Below, piece by piece: positions 36,096-50,919 of a DNA stretch of 64,000 nt. The notes beneath the pieces were generated by a model that worked only from the letters and a program-made list of their open reading frames with translations, was not told where the DNA came from and ran no database searches. The first letter of the stretch is position 1; each line of letters begins with the position of its first letter. Both the position numbers and the translations under genes were made by a program. The DNA lies in the NCBI RefSeq assembly GCF_013373865.1, contig NC_050477.1, positions 8,418,722-8,482,721 of the forward strand. The letters run 5' to 3'. Source of the stretch: Monomorium pharaonis. Taxonomy: Eukaryota; Arthropoda; Insecta; Hymenoptera; Formicidae.

Positions 36096-39000
36096 TCAAC
36101 TAAGTTGCGCACCACCATTCTTCACTTCGATTGGACTAAGAATGGTGAGCACGTATTGCAGAACTGTGACTAGTTCCTGTTCCTGCTTATTGGCATCGGT
36201 ACTCGATAACGTAAATCTGCCAAGAGCTTCCCGAATGCTCTGAGAGAACCCGGCGCTTCGTGCGATAAGTTTTCCTTTTTGATTGTTGCTGATTAAAGAC
36301 CAAAGCATGGATCCAGCTAGATTGATCTCGCATGGCGATCCACTCTTAAAAATATCGTGCAGAAGATTTATGAAGTCCACTGTCAAAAATAGCAAACATG
36401 TAGTACAATATGTAATGTGAATGTAAATTATTGCATCTTTTCTATATTTTTTTTGTACTTAATTATTTACCTGAACTCAGAAGTCGAGGTCTGTTTGCTA
36501 TATTGAATGCTAAATTGCGTAATATCGATATCGCAAGAATTTTGTTCGACGACGAGGAACATTTTGCTAGATACATTAAAACATCCAGAGCATCAGTGGC
36601 CTAAAAATGTTTCTATGTAGTTATCAAATAATTAATATTATAATCTTTATTTCGTTTTACCTTTGGCACACATAACTGCCCTTCCTCGTAGTAAGTAAAA
36701 TCTATTAAAAACTCTAGACAATACATTTCCACCAATGGCCATGGTTTCATCCTTTTGGTGATAGTGGGATGTATCTTGGTAAAAAGTTGAAGAAGATTAC
36801 TCTGTGAAATAAACAATTAATTTGTAATTAATTAATGAAATAGACAATAAAATTGGAAACAGCACGTGCTTATACTTTCATTGCTTCAAAATTACTCTAT
36901 AATAATATTCTATACAAGATACATGTAATTACTTTTGCAATGCAGACTCTACATTCATGAACGTGCACTGCATTTCTCAAGATATGGAAAGCAAAGTGCA
37001 TTTTGTGATTATCAAAAATTTGACCGGCTTTTTCGATTTCTTTGCATGTTACTTGTATAACAACGTGTATCAATGCGAGGGTATTTGGCGTTTTCCTTAA
37101 TCCACTTCCTGGTAATATCGTAGTTAATGTTAAAGATTGTGAGGCTGCAATTAATTTAAAAAGATAGCGTATAATGTAGAAAAATTGTATGTCTTTATCG
37201 ATTGTCAATAATAATTGAATGTTATAGAAGATCATCTTACCAACGTTACATTTCGTTGTGAATGTCGCCAATAATTTTAAGGCAGACGTCGACACTGTTT
37301 TATTTAACGCTATCCAAGCCCATAGCTTGTGTACCACATCTGCCAAGCCTTCCTTCGTTAGGGTCTCCTTAACACGTGAATCTCCGTACATAAAATTCAT
37401 CAGGAGTATGAAAATACAATTCACGTCGTGCAGCAGAGGATGAGTCTGTGCAAAAGAAAGCAGCTTTTATTTCCAAGAGAATACAGGAAATTGTGATCGA
37501 AATTTTATGTGTTAAAATTTTCTTCACCCTACCTTTTTTTCTGCTTGTTTTTTATAAAGCTCGAACGGTTGAAGATTTAGCTTGACATACAATTCTTTTA
37601 AGATCATCAACGCGGTCTCAGGAAGATTACCCTGTAGTGCTGTTTGTTTCGCTTTCTTCGACACACACAGTAGATTAGTTAGGGCACCTACAATGAGATC
37701 TTTGTCCTCCGATTGTTTTTTGCTTTTTTTAGACTTGGCGTAACTATGAGCGATGAAAAGATGTAACAATAGTCCACATAATTCACCTCCGACAGTAATC
37801 TGTCCTTGATTTGGTAGTTTGCTGTCTTTTGTATTCAAATCCTCGCTTTCGTTAGACTTTCTGGAATGCGCGTTCGCATCTCTTATCGATAATTTGTTAA
37901 CGTTCGATATAATATCTCGTAAATTATTATCCTTGCTTTCAATAGAAACGTGTGCAATATTAGTATCGAGTACATTTTCTAATAAAGAGGCACCACTTCT
38001 TCCTAGAGACTCTTTCTGAATCTCGAGAAACAATAGAAAAGCTAAGAAACTAATGGCACTCATTCGCAGATCTGTCGTAGAGTCCTTTATCCCAAAACAA
38101 ATAGAACACAGCACAGTTTCAGGCCCGCATAACTCTAATGCGCTTTGGATGGCCTCAAAGTGCTGGTCCTCTGTTAACGAAAGTACAGCTACAAAATTGT
38201 AAATCTCCGTCCAGAGTCTGTTGCGCAAATATATTAGACGCGGTTCAACAGATTCTAAAATAATGAATTAAGAGAAATATTGTTTATGGAATATCTTAAA
38301 AATTTGATTAGACATTCATGTAAAATGTTAAAATACGTACGATATAAATCAATATTTAAGAAACAAAATAAAGTATAAAGTGAGTCCGAGGAAAAAAGTA
38401 CGACAGTCGCGTATTCATTACTATGCGTGATGCAATTTGTTAAAACTGTGCAGATGCTGATGTACATCTCTAATGTGTCAGAATAATGACTCAAACTCTT
38501 TCTGCTTCTGACATCCTTTGGAATCTCAGTCAAACATCTTAAAATAAGCAATCAAGTGAGATGATATAAATGAAGAAAGAAAATTTATTATAAATGATTT
38601 AGTATAGTGTCATAACTTTTACATACCCAAATAAATACTTGTCAATCGAATACTCATAGATTTGCCGTACCACCTCGTGTTGTCCAATAAATATCAAATT
38701 GTTCAATAAGTTACAAGCAGTGGTAATAAGTGAAGGCGTCGCTATTGATTCTATAGAGTTGTCCACATCTGTTATTTCCGAAAACCGACCAAACACTATA
38801 AGAGAAATAAAGAAATTAAACATAAATATATTTGTATATAAAACAGTTTTTTACAGTAATTAAGCAATATAATTACATAATTGTAAATCATCTTGACAAT
38901 TGTACAAATGCGATACAGTGCGTGGTACCAATGAAATGCAACTAGACTGCAAACTTTGCATGGTTGCTTTGTCATTTCCTTGGCATTCTGATTGTTCCGC

Positions 39001-42000
39001 ATCTAAAGTAGTCAATGTATAGATATTAGAACACAGAACGCTGATTTCATGGTAAATATTGTGTTGTTCGACGTGTAGCAGAATAGCTTGTGGTGGTAAA
39101 GAATCATCCTGTATAAAAAAAATTATTTCTTAATATATATTTAAGCTTAAATTTAAAATTTTATTTATCTTTTTGATATTTTTACTTGATATATATATTT
39201 TCGCACTTACACATTGAAAAGTCATAGAGTTACAATTTTTCAGCATGTTGCAAAATGCGATGCACGCTTGTTCTCTTACTAAACAAGATTCGTCCCTGTT
39301 CGTAATGCACTGAAGTAACGTGTGACATAGATCACTCGGTGTCATGGCGATTGCGTTGAAGAGTTGCGATGCAGTGTATACAGTATTCATCAGACCTGCT
39401 AATAATTGTAAAGCCGAAGCGCGAACCAGTGGATCTCTATTCTGCCACAGCATAGGCAGCCAATTTAATGAACGATCTTCTTCGCACCAAAATACAATCC
39501 ATGACTAAAATAACATGACAATCCTATGACTCATTTGTGCGCGTTACATTAAATAATAAAATATAAAATAATTATAAAAATAATTCACATTCGTTAATTC
39601 ACAATCAATAAATAATTTGTACATAATATATTGTTTTCAAATTGTAAAAGTACTTACATTTTTATTAAAATTGATTTGCATTTGATGCAACAAGTGATTA
39701 AGGCATATTATTGAGTTTCTTGTTATTGATAAACCCATAAAACTGACAGTACCAGCACCATGAAAAGACACAATCGGCTCGATAAGAGTATTACAAAGGG
39801 ACAATAATAAATTCTTATGATTTCTCCATTCGCATTGTCCGATCAGATACGTCAAACACGTTAGCAACCAATCGAGATATGCTATAAAAAAAATTAAAAA
39901 AAAAAAACTTCTAATATTAAACTTTATAAAATCAATATTTTAAAAAATTATTAAATTTAATTTTAAGTCTATAAAAAGATTTATTAGATTTTAGTAATAT
40001 ATGAAATTAATATTAGTACCAAGATTGTAGAAATGCTGTTGATCTCCAAAACACAATGATGAAACAACAAACTCCACAAATCGAATCCACGTATTCTTAG
40101 GTTCATCATTGGATTTCTGCATTTTTTCGATCGCCGAGCATGTACGCACTAATTTGAGTATAGATTGACGTACATTTTGGTTGTCAACTTCCAAATTCTT
40201 AAATAAATCTGCTAATGATCTCGTCATATTTTTCATAATTTTACTGATCCACGAACCTTTTCCTAAAAATTAAAAGAGAAGTTATTTCAAATAAAAGAAT
40301 AAAGAGGTACAAGATCTTCGTGTAAATATGTGTTACCGGTTAATAATAAATATTGTGGTTATAAAACACAATTAAAAAATTAGAACATAAATTACAAAAT
40401 GAATAAACATCGTGTTAGAATATTTAAGTTCATTAAAAGGTGGTTGGTAGTGATTTTAAATGGTCAGTTATTACTTTTGATTATCTAGTTCGAAAAAAAA
40501 TTATGTTATCTGTATTTGGAATAATCGGTCTAGCAAATATTGAAAATAATCTGATGACAAACCGAAACGTTTATTAATTTTGTTCCTATTAAACACATAT
40601 TTACATGAAGATCTTGCACTGCTCTCCTCATTCTTTTATTTGTGAATCAATAGAGCCATCCACAATTTAGAAATCTTATTGAAATATTTGGAAGAAATTT
40701 TAGAGCATTTTTTGGATATTTACTATTCAAGTCATTTTACCTTTCTGTACAACATTTAAATATAATTGTAAAAAAATTAGAACGTCCACGAATAAGTCGC
40801 AATCCTCTTTACTCGTGGGATGCGATAATAAAAATCGTTCGAACGTTTGTTCCCAAGGTAGTGACTCGATATCTCTCTCTTCATTACGTTGAAGTATTTT
40901 GTAAAATTTCAGATACCTAAAAAATAAAACAATTATAGTAGACACAAATACTATAACTGATAGGATCTAAATTTAAAACTAATGTAGTAATAATAACAAT
41001 TATTATAAAAATTATTATAAATTACTAATAATTTAACTTACATTGTGAGATAATCTAACGCGGATATAACATTATAATGTGTAGTAGAATTTTGAATATT
41101 GTAGAGTTGCTGTTGACAACAATATTGAGGAAAACTGCATCGTAAAGAAAGAAGATCTTTTTCAAGAATCATTAATTTCTGTGCAATTTCGGAATCCTTT
41201 AAGTTATCTAAGCATTTCCATAACATATTTATGCCGCCATTCCATTCCCATGCCCAATATTGTCTAATGAAAGTTAAGACTACTGGATTGCTGCTATGAA
41301 GTACTACAAATTATAAAATAAAGCATTAATGTTTCATTAAATAGCATTAATTTTACAATTCGAAATCACATAACATCAATAACATCTTTTTACATACAAC
41401 ATATCACAGTTAAAATAATAAACAATTACTTACATGATACATTAGATCGCCTATGTATACTCATTTTCCAATGAGATCTGCACACGAACGGTAGTTTCAT
41501 GTTCGTTACAACGATATACGGTAACGAGATATGTGATGCAATATTGTTCTCCATATCTTTTTCGTTAACTCTTATGATGTATTCGCTATAGAGTAGCAAG
41601 CACAATAGTTGCGCGCCATCGGATTTCACACACTCATTGTTTGGAAACAAAAAAAGGCCTAAAATACATAAAATATTTTTTTCATCAATCACATTTATCA
41701 TCAAATACTTATACTACCAAGAGATTACTATGGTAAAAACGCGAGGTGAGATTGGCATGTGTATTATATTGTAAATTTAAATTATATAATACAAAAATAT
41801 TCAGCATAACTTTACTAGATGTATTTTTAAATTAAATTTAAGAAAGTTTATAAATATAAAAACATTATAACAAAATATACATACTTCTTATGATATTAAA
41901 AAAGACATCAATATTAAGAGATAATTCATGTCGTAGAGTGCATTCAAAAAATGCAAGCAGTTTTAGTATGCTGATTATTGGTATTACAGAATCTGGATAA

Positions 42001-45000
42001 TTTATATAATCCTTCTCTATCTAAAAAAATTTAATACATAATTTAATATTTCATATTTTTGAAACATCTGTAATATCCTTTTTTCAATAAAATATAATTA
42101 CTTACTAAAGCTTTATTGAAAATATCCAAAATCAAAGGCAACCCATTTTGATTAATGAATAATTTATGTAAAGAACTGTCGGAAAGCATCACGCTAATTT
42201 GTACTAATGCAGATTTTCGAATTTTCGGATCAACGTTTGGTTCGTTTAACATTTCTAGCACGGATAACAAATTGCTCCTCTGCAAACAAAATATTTTTGT
42301 AAATTACATCTGTAAAATGGTATATAATAATCTAGCATATATATATATATATATATATATAATTTTAATTTTAAGATTTAAAATACAAAGAATTATATTC
42401 TACCAAATAATTAAATCAAGATTTGCAATAGATTTTCAAATATTTTGAATGCAAATATGTAACCTGATAATTGCCTTCTGATCGCTTAACAAAGTTTTTA
42501 CGTTCAAATATGCAGAGTGAACTAAGAGGCAAGCCGTGTAAAGACGACAAACGTGGCCATTTCTGGACGGAATCTTTTTCCTTTCCAAGGAGCCAGATTA
42601 GCCGACATAAAGCTTCCTCTCGGATATCATTATCTGGTGAATAGAGAAATCTCAAATTGCCCTTTAATACCTGAAATTGAGAGCTATACAACACATAATA
42701 AATAATCACGAAAAAATCTTTGATCAAATTAAACTACCTCAAGAAAAGGTAACTGTATATTATTCGAAATATCGGGGTCAAACATTTTAGTTATACATTG
42801 TCCTAAAGGTGTATGAGTATCGGCATGACATTGTAAAAGGTACAATACAGGAATGAGAGCTTCTAAAGTCTTCAACCATCCAATTTCGCCCATTTGTATT
42901 TTTCCTTTTAGCACAAACACCAATATGTCTCGCGACATTTCATTTATCTGTAATACCAAATAAAAATATTAAATTAAATTGTAAAACCAAGAACACTAAA
43001 CTTTGCAATATTTATGTAAAAATGTAAAAAGAAAAGCTTATTACCTTGCTATCTTCGCTGGTTGCGCCGTGAGAAATAATTTCTGTCAAGACATTTGGTT
43101 CAAGTAGGAACATTAAACTTTCCCATGATAGTTTATTGTATTCTATTCCCAGAATACTCTTAACTAGAGCATGACATTCAACATATGTGATATATCGAAT
43201 GTCTCTGTCCGTATTTGCTAATAAATTCAATATCAGTTTCGTTGCTAGTGCACGATCTTCATCGTTGAAAGAATATTCCGGGATATTTTGTAAAAATTTT
43301 ACAGCCACTTTAATGACAGTTAAATTTTTATGGTACGATAGACTCAGTTTAGACGCATGTAACATTTTCAACATTTCCGAAGGCGATTGCTTCGATAAAT
43401 TTTTTAATATACAGATAGCTGATTGCATGGACTTCGCTACAGTTCTAGTTTCATCAAATAGTTTTATCAATGTTGTATGATTAGTATCTTGAAATTGCTA
43501 TAAATGAAAAAAAATTGTATTAACAGGCGATTCAGTAGAGTGGAATAAAGGAAAAGAATAGTTGAGTTACTTACGCGAGCATATTCCAAAAGTATGGTAT
43601 GCAATGCTGGATATAACAGATATATTGGTGTGTCCATTATGGCACTTGTTATCGATGTCTTCAAAGTGTTTGGTATAACAGCGTCCGCCAACTCTAATGG
43701 CACGATACTGCTCAACAGTCTCATAATAATGGTAGTAAGATACAAATACGTTATTCTTAAATGATCTACGTTACTACAGTTTCCAAAGTATTCCATCACT
43801 TCTCCCATTAAATTAAATAACGCTGTCAAATCCTTGTTTATCTTTAACGCCGTACTATCATTACAGATCCAGATATTCGGCATAATGCAAATTGTTAATA
43901 ATTGCACTAATTCATGCGTTAGATCTGTGATATACTTGATGTTTTGTAGAGGAAATAAGGAATCGATGGGAATGCTTAACTGCGTGAGAACGTGTTTCAA
44001 AGATTCTATGGAGTAAACTGGTAGAAGCATCTGCTGCAATTGCAAGACAGAATCGTCGACATTTTCGCTGATGCTCTGACTTCTCTCGCTAGTACCCTAA
44101 AAAGAATATTATACAATAAAGAGATCTCAAGAGTAACAATCTTAATAAGAAATCAAAATCAAAATTTACTCACTGCCGATTGATATACTTGATAGTTTGC
44201 TTCGGGGACACCACTGTCTGGACCGTCTCCTCCTTCTGAGGATGTGTAAACGTTGCTATCTAATTTGTTACCCAATAACTATAAAGAAATAATATATATA
44301 TAAAGAAATGAAACAATTGTCGGTAAATAATTATATTATTAAATATAGAAAGATGAGATAATATAGTTTCTTGTATGGAGCAAATTAAATATTTTTAAGT
44401 ATTACCTTTTGTTTTTTATTCGCTACACATGGTTCACAGTAATAATAAATTCGAAATCTTAGAGAACGCGTTAATTTACGTAAGGTTTTTAATACAGTTG
44501 GAACTACACATGTGACATTAGTTTCCGACATACTAATGCTCGTTTTAAGAAGTCGGTGAAGTATCTATAACATTTTACAAACATGTTTCATTAATTTATT
44601 ATTCAAAACAAAACACACATTGTTTGTTAAAAGATGATTTACCGTAATTATTACTGGTCGCTGAAGAAAAACCTCTGCTGGAAAATCTTGCATCATAACG
44701 TTTGTTATAAACTGACACGTGTGTAATATATGATTAATATCGACAGTGTTATTCAGAGCTTCTTCAACCGCTTTAAGTACTCCTCTATCCGATGTAACCA
44801 GCGGTTGCCATGGCATTACTAACCATTTAATACCACCTTCTATCGTTTTAGAAACTTGTGTGCTATTCTCGCGCTCTAATGTTACATCAAATGGTATAGT
44901 ACTGCAAATAGTTACATATATGTAATATGCTACTCGAGAAAAAGAAAAATATTTTTTTCAGAGCCTCTTTCATAAATTTAACAATTATAAAATTATTAAA

Positions 45001-45974
45001 TTTTTCCTAATATAGTGTTTAATAGTAATTTTGCTATAATGCTATTTGTGTTAATTCTTACTTGTCCAACATAGTCGGATTCAAAATACCATTCAAGTCA
45101 TCGTAGTCTTCTCTTTCATAGTCTTTATTCTTGTATTTAACATAATCTTGTGTTTGTATTCTATCAAAATCTGAACATACTGTGGCATCCTACAATAGAA
45201 TTATAGTTATATCTTTACGTGTTTCCATAATACATATAAATATTAATATACAATTATTGCAATATTTTAATATACATGTTTGATTCACTTACCCGACTCC
45301 TCTCCATATGCAAAACAGCTTGTTCGATTTCATCTAATTTTGGATACCATTCTGGAGAGAGCTTTCTCCTTAATTCATAAAGCTCGTTTTGAAACTTTAA
45401 TTTGCCAAATGCATTCAAGTAACTCCTTGCATCTGCCTTAAAGTAAAGATCATATGTTAATTAAAATATAATGTGTTATGTTGCAAATTAAAAAATATTC
45501 CACAAAAATCTAAACTGCTATTCAAAGTAGATTTTTTTGTATTGGAAATATTAAGAGCTTAATTAACAAAAAGTTAATAAAGTATTGAATTTCGGCTGAC
45601 CTTGAAATTTGTTAATAATGGATAAAAGGAATACAGTGGCTTAAATACCTTTAACAATCGCAATAACAAATTCAACACTTTCTCTGGATGTGGTGCAGTT
45701 TCGAATGAAAACCAGTTAAACAATTTTTGAATTATCTCTTTTTTAACAGCGTCGCAGTCGCACACGAAACCTAGATCATACTTGGAAATTATATTATCCA
45801 AAGCTCGCAGTCGTATTTCATCGATAGAGTGGCCTGAAAAAGAAGTGTCAAAATAATGGAAGACGCAATATGTACGCATTCGTGTCAGGTTTTCCAAAAC
45901 AACCACTTATGTCTTCTCCGTTCCTTACCGAGTTTTCTAACATGAATAGTGGTTATTCCGACGGTGCTCAGCAT
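36096..45974 (-). CDS. RTTN: Rotatin (Ana3 orthologue), complete, 28 exons
   Basis: This is a large armadillo-like centriole/basal-body protein needed for centriole assembly and ciliary function. The coding order runs from 45974 (MLSTVGITTIHVRKLG) to the stop at 36096. Exons: 45974-45929, 45833-45649, 45436-45293, 45189-45062, 44901-44643, 44564-44406, 44278-44174, 44096-43575, 43497-43045, 42947-42738, 42670-42464, 42279-42106, 42020-41885, 41658-41434, 41303-41042, 40916-40741, 40262-40020, 39881-39658, 39504-39211, 39108-38877, 38795-38627, 38537-38341, 38254-37533, 37445-37241, 37144-36933, 36801-36661, 36600-36471, 36379-36096. These total 6444 nt (2147 aa; human about 2226). Diagnostic matches are RKLGHSIDEIRLRALDNI (rotatin N-terminal domain), PWQPL and MQDFPAEVFLQRP. 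Most of the rest is helical repeat sequence. The phase closes at every junction. Confidence 0.93.
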
Positions 45975-46524
45975 TATAAATAATTTTTTTCCTCTAATTG
46001 AAAATAGTTATCTGTCAGATCTCGTCATAGGTTATCCATCATACTGTCTTTGAAAATTTAACCGCCAAATCCAGTGACATCGTAACGGAAATACGATGAA
46101 TGGACGGGCGCTAATGGGCAGCGGCTACTCGAGAAACTAACTGCAACGTGCGTGTGTTGCTGTTGGTAACATCAGCGACCTGCATTGCCGACAAACCAAA
46201 GAGATCCTCTAAAAGTTGCGAATGTCATTGCTAGATGGTGTCACACGTACCGTTCGCTGCCCCGAGAACGATTGCGCGATAATCGGCGACCATGTTCTCC
46301 GAAGAGACTTTAACGGGCGCATGCTCCGCGCGCGCAGCGTTGCGAATTCGTTCAATCGAATTTCGTGCTGCACAGCGGTGATTACACTACGTATTATTAC
46401 TTGCGGAAGTACGGAAATTCACTTTAATCACTGGATGAAATCTCCGAACAAATATGCAATGGTATTCGGTATTACCGTGTCGCTGAGAAAGAGATATTGC
46501 GGGAAGGGAACGATTCATGATTTT
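45975..46524. other. RTTN upstream region
   Basis: This is the 5' flank of RTTN, moderately GC-rich near 46080-46400, and probably contains its promoter. A 118-codon ORF on + (46216-46572) has no recognisable domain and runs into the repeat element at 46525, so it is not called as a gene. Confidence 0.45.
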
Positions 46525-47216
46525 AGGGCAACTTCAATTGAAACTTTGATTAAATTTAATCGATATAAATAAATCTATCCTGCTTGATATTTATTATTTT
46601 ATTAATATAAATGACGTTATTCTTTTTTGTTATTTAATATAAAAAAAATAATTAGATGAGGAAAAGAATAGGAATATAATTTTGTTTTAAGCAAAATTCT
46701 ATCAGATTACTTAATTACTAATTAATTTATAATATATTTATTATTTTATTAATGTAAATAAAAATTAATTATTTTTTATTGTTTAACGTGTAAAAAAAAA
46801 GATTTATAAAAGAGGTATAATAAAGTATCCAATAAAAAATTGTGTTTTAATTCTTCCGATTGGATTAATCTCAAATAATATCTTTATTATTCTGTTAACG
46901 TAAATAAAATTATTAATATTTAATTGTTTAATACATATATAAAAAAATTGGAAAAATTAAAATACATAGAAATTTTGCTTTCAGTAATTCCACCGATAGA
47001 GTTAATCGTCGATTAAATTATCAAGTATTCACTGTACGATTTCGTTAACGTAGATTATTTATTTTCTATCTTTTGTTATATGAAAGAAGAATTAGATTAG
47101 CAATATTAGCAAAAAGATTAAATTAAAGATGACAAACTATATAGTTGGAAATTTTGCTTTAAGCAAAACTCTGTCGGTTTTGAATTAAGTTAATCGGAGT
47201 TTGTTGAAGTTGCCCT
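46525..47216. mobile_element. 692-bp TIR element with internal ~150-bp degenerate tandem repeats
   Basis: The ends are inverted repeats: AGGGCAACTTCAA at the left and TTGAAGTTGCCCT at the right, with further partial match (GATTAA...TTAAT) inside. The interior shows a degenerate unit of about 150 bp containing TTATTATTTTATTAAYGTAAATAAA at about 46590, 46742, 46889 and 47040, interspersed with TTTTGCTTTAAGCAAAA-like segments. There is no ORF. It is a non-autonomous DNA element with amplified interior. The target-site duplication is not clear. Confidence 0.65.
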
Positions 47217-50200
47217 CAGGTGTCTAGGCAGAGCAATTGACGACAATAAAGAGCAATAAAGATCCTTCAAAGGTCCGTTTAATCACCTTACGAAATTACA
47301 AGGATAATTCGAAGCACATGCTTTCCGCTAACGAGGTACGTGTAGGTATTACAATCGGTTGAAATTTTACGACACTGAATTACATAATTTATGTACACAT
47401 CATTTAACTGCATATAAACATACAAAAGATTTAAAATTAATCGTCGAGTCGTCGGTGAAACCTTCATATTAGTTATCATCTCCAACACCACGATTGACTC
47501 TTCCATGTCGTTCGGGCTCGATTATCGTTCCGGGTGCTTGTGAAGCTCGAAGCTTTATTGCGGCTCAAAAAAAAAAAAAAGAAAAGAAAAGAACGTCATC
47601 CCGTAAGACCCGAATCTTATCGTCTCTCGTAACTTTGCGAAATCTCCGAGCTGTCTCGCCGTAATTGATACGTCATGTGTATAAGAATATAACTTCTAAA
47701 TTTATTCTTTAATAAATAAATATATTCAGGGACAATTTCGTTCGAGATCCTTTTCGTTTTTCTTTCCGTAGAAACGGAGGAACGAGAAGGATCGGAATGG
47801 ACCGGTGAGAAAACAAAAGCGGAGGAAACCAAAATGCTTATTCTGCTAATTGTTCCGTTAATTATGCGGAAAACAAACGTCGACGGAGACGCATTATTCG
47901 CCTCGCTTACGGGATGACACGAGTAAAGTAGTGAGCGACGGATAAAGTACGCGCGATGCAGCCCGCCGCGGGGGGTGCTCTCTAACGTTAATAACAACAA
48001 TAACTCATTCAACGAAACATGGCAACGTTAAGCCCGCCAATTCGGCCCGCCGCGCTCGTGGCCCTTTCGCGAGCGTTGCCGTAAAAACGTGATTTACGAT
48101 CAGCGCGGCTTCGTGCCGCGGCACGGAGGGCGCCGGAAATGAGCCATCAATGGAGAGACGATCTCGCGCGCGCCGGAGCACGCCGCTCGCACGCTTCTCA
48201 CGCAATTACGTTGTTATATAATATATGTAACTGCGTGCGGGAAACGTGGCCGGGCGTTTAGACTCCATCTTCTTATTGCGTGAAATTGCACCGAGCACGA
48301 GAGTTTTCTTCATTATCCGTTTGATCGTTAAGCAGCGCGTGATCGTCTCCTCGCGACAAGCGCGTCCTTCTCTCTTCCTTTTTGTCTTCTCTTTTTTAGT
48401 GATGCAAGAGTCCGCATCATTTTATATATCAGAAATCGATTACATCTTTTTCTTACGCGACATATACGTATCTCGATGTTTGTTCTCTCACTCTCGATTT
48501 TTCGACGGAGCTCTCCTTCTCGCCTTTCGAGTAATCCTGAACGTGACGAGAGGTTTCTTTTTTTCCTCGCGCGGGAATTCCTTCCCGCGAGGACACGTCG
48601 CCGAGGATCGCGTCGATTAGGACACGCCACACACTCGCGAGAGAGCTCGATCGCGTTCGTAATCTACCGCGTCGTGTTTTCCTCTCCAACGCGTGAGAAT
48701 TATTGCTCTTTGTTGCTCGATGTGAGACGTTGGTCGCGCGCTACGAAACGCAAATCGTAAATTATCTCGTCGAGTTTCACTCGCCCGTTGCTTCTAGATG
48801 TTGTGTGTTCAGCTTGGACCAAGCTTGAGCGTTTTTCCACGTTTGTAGCATTAAAAAACTATTCCGCTCTTTGCCCTCATGTTTTTTAACTCTAGGTTAC
48901 TATCGCGAGTCTGGGAAACCGGAGCGCGGAAACTTTTATTGTTCAGCTATGTAAAAATTCTCCTTTGTTTTAAGCCCTTATAACTCTCTTTCTACTTATA
49001 ATTCTAAAACAAAACTTATGTAGTTTACTCAAGCAGATTTCGATGTTTCGATAAAACATGGGATAAAACAATATTAATGTTTATCTAAGATATGAGCAGA
49101 TAAAGGTGCTCTGGATCTCCCAGATAATAATGACGGAAAAAAGACAAAGTAACCTTGGGTTAAGCAACATTTGCAATACGCTAGAAAAAGTCAATTATTA
49201 ATGCAAAAAGAAGTCAAAAATGAAGATTAAAAAACAAAAAACTAATAAAATTAAGCATGTGGTACAAGTCCAATACAGCGTACTTTTTAGTTTTCTTATC
49301 TTTTTTTTATAAATTGGAGTTTTTATTTAACCAAGTTTTGATCAAATATATTTATAAATAAACCAAATTTATAAGCAAAAGATTAAAAAATATTACATAA
49401 TCAAATACATAAAACATATATATATATATATATCATATATTATAAAGTAAATTACATACATAAATAATATAGATATATACATATGTTTTAGAAGAAAATA
49501 TTCCTCTTTAATAATCAATGTCTGTGGACAATGTATTATGTGTTAGAAGTAACAGGCTAACTATTAACTCATATTGGTCGAGGAAATATCATGAGTTTCG
49601 TTCTAAACGTTTTAATAATACCTATCCGCGATTTACAATAATATGCATAGGAACGCGATGGAAGCGTGTACGTAGGTATCCACGGTTAAACTACGAGAGA
49701 GCTCTTTGATCCCTTTAACCCCTTCCTAATGACAACGTGTTAACATGTACTGCGACTCCCGGTACAATAAGATTCGTTTTATCAAGCTCTCTCTCATAGA
49801 TATAAAAGAGGGGAGGGGAAATAAATGTAAAGATATAAATTATTTAAATCACAACACTTTGTCTATCTAAAACGTCTACGTTATATATCCTATGAAGTCG
49901 CAACGAGATTATATAAATATCCTGCAATATAAAATTGCATTCACTATTAAATAACGCACACAAATTTTTATCACATAATTTCTGTCGACGAGAAATTCCA
50001 TTGATAATTATAAGTTTAACAGATCTATATACTTTTTACGTTTATTTTGTGTAAGTGTATCGTTAGTTATATCGTATTACTCACGATAAATTTACATTTT
50101 ATTTGAACTATCGATCTAAAAGACATCTTTATGTACCGAGAGTCCCGTAAAAGTTTCGTCGCTTAAGAAGCAATCAGTTGACGAAAGCGCCTTTTTTAAT

Positions 50201-50814
50201 TCATGCACCGCACGTGCAAAATCATCAGATAATCGCAATATCGCATCGAGCAGAAGGGGTTAATTCGATATCTGCATCGCGGAATCTCAGCCCCGAAAAT
50301 TCAAGATAATTCAATTATTACACTTTTTGAGATGATACTCACAATTCAATTATATTTTTTAATTTTTTTTTCACTGAAATTAATTACCTGCCTGAATAGA
50401 AAGAGATTTTCGATAAACGCCTCTTAAAATGTATTTGTCAAATATAAAAGTCCCGGTGGTTTACCAGAGAGACTGTTCAAGCAGTTTCCCCATTTATAAT
50501 TTTTTTCCCGCATCTTTCGCTTCGCAATTGATTCCCTTATTGAATTTTACGTCGGTTCCGTAGCTTTCGTTGTTCTGTTGCACCGCAACATTGGTCCGCT
50601 GACCACGAATAGTTGATACTCGATGTAACGGGGCGAGACATCGCGATGCCACCCGATACGAGAAGCGGTGTCTCACAACTTCACAGATAACAATGGCCAG
50701 AAATCGACGCTTTAACTCGTATATGCAGTTAAACAATCGGACCAAGTACAACGTATTAGGGATTTAATTAATTAGATATACCGGGCGCTTAATAAAGCGT
50801 CCGTTTAAAAGGTA
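47217..50814. other. Gene-poor DNA: AT-rich with a GC-rich block at ~47.9-48.8 kb
   Basis: No homologous coding region is recognised. 47880-48780 is markedly GC- and CpG-rich with several mutually overlapping ORFs on both strands that look compositional. 48800-50700 is AT-rich with a short (TA)n tract near 49420. It could be intergenic, an untranslated transcript, or an intron of a gene whose exons are not visible here. Confidence 0.4.
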
Positions 50815-50833
50815 CGAGAGAGAGAGAGAGAGG

Positions 50834-50914
<81 letters not shown>

Positions 50915-50919
50915 TGAGA
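50815..50919 (+). repeat. (GA)n microsatellite
   Basis: About 100 nt of GA repeat with a small GGGG interruption near 50833. It produces spurious Ser-Leu-rich reading frames on the opposite strand. Confidence 0.92.

Noticed and set aside
46216..46572. 118-codon ORF on +
   Set aside because: No recognisable domain, lies in a GC-rich promoter flank and its 3' end runs into the TIR of a repeat element.
48246..48760. Several overlapping ORFs on both strands in a GC-rich block
   Set aside because: Compositional: Arg/Ser-rich in every frame with no family match.
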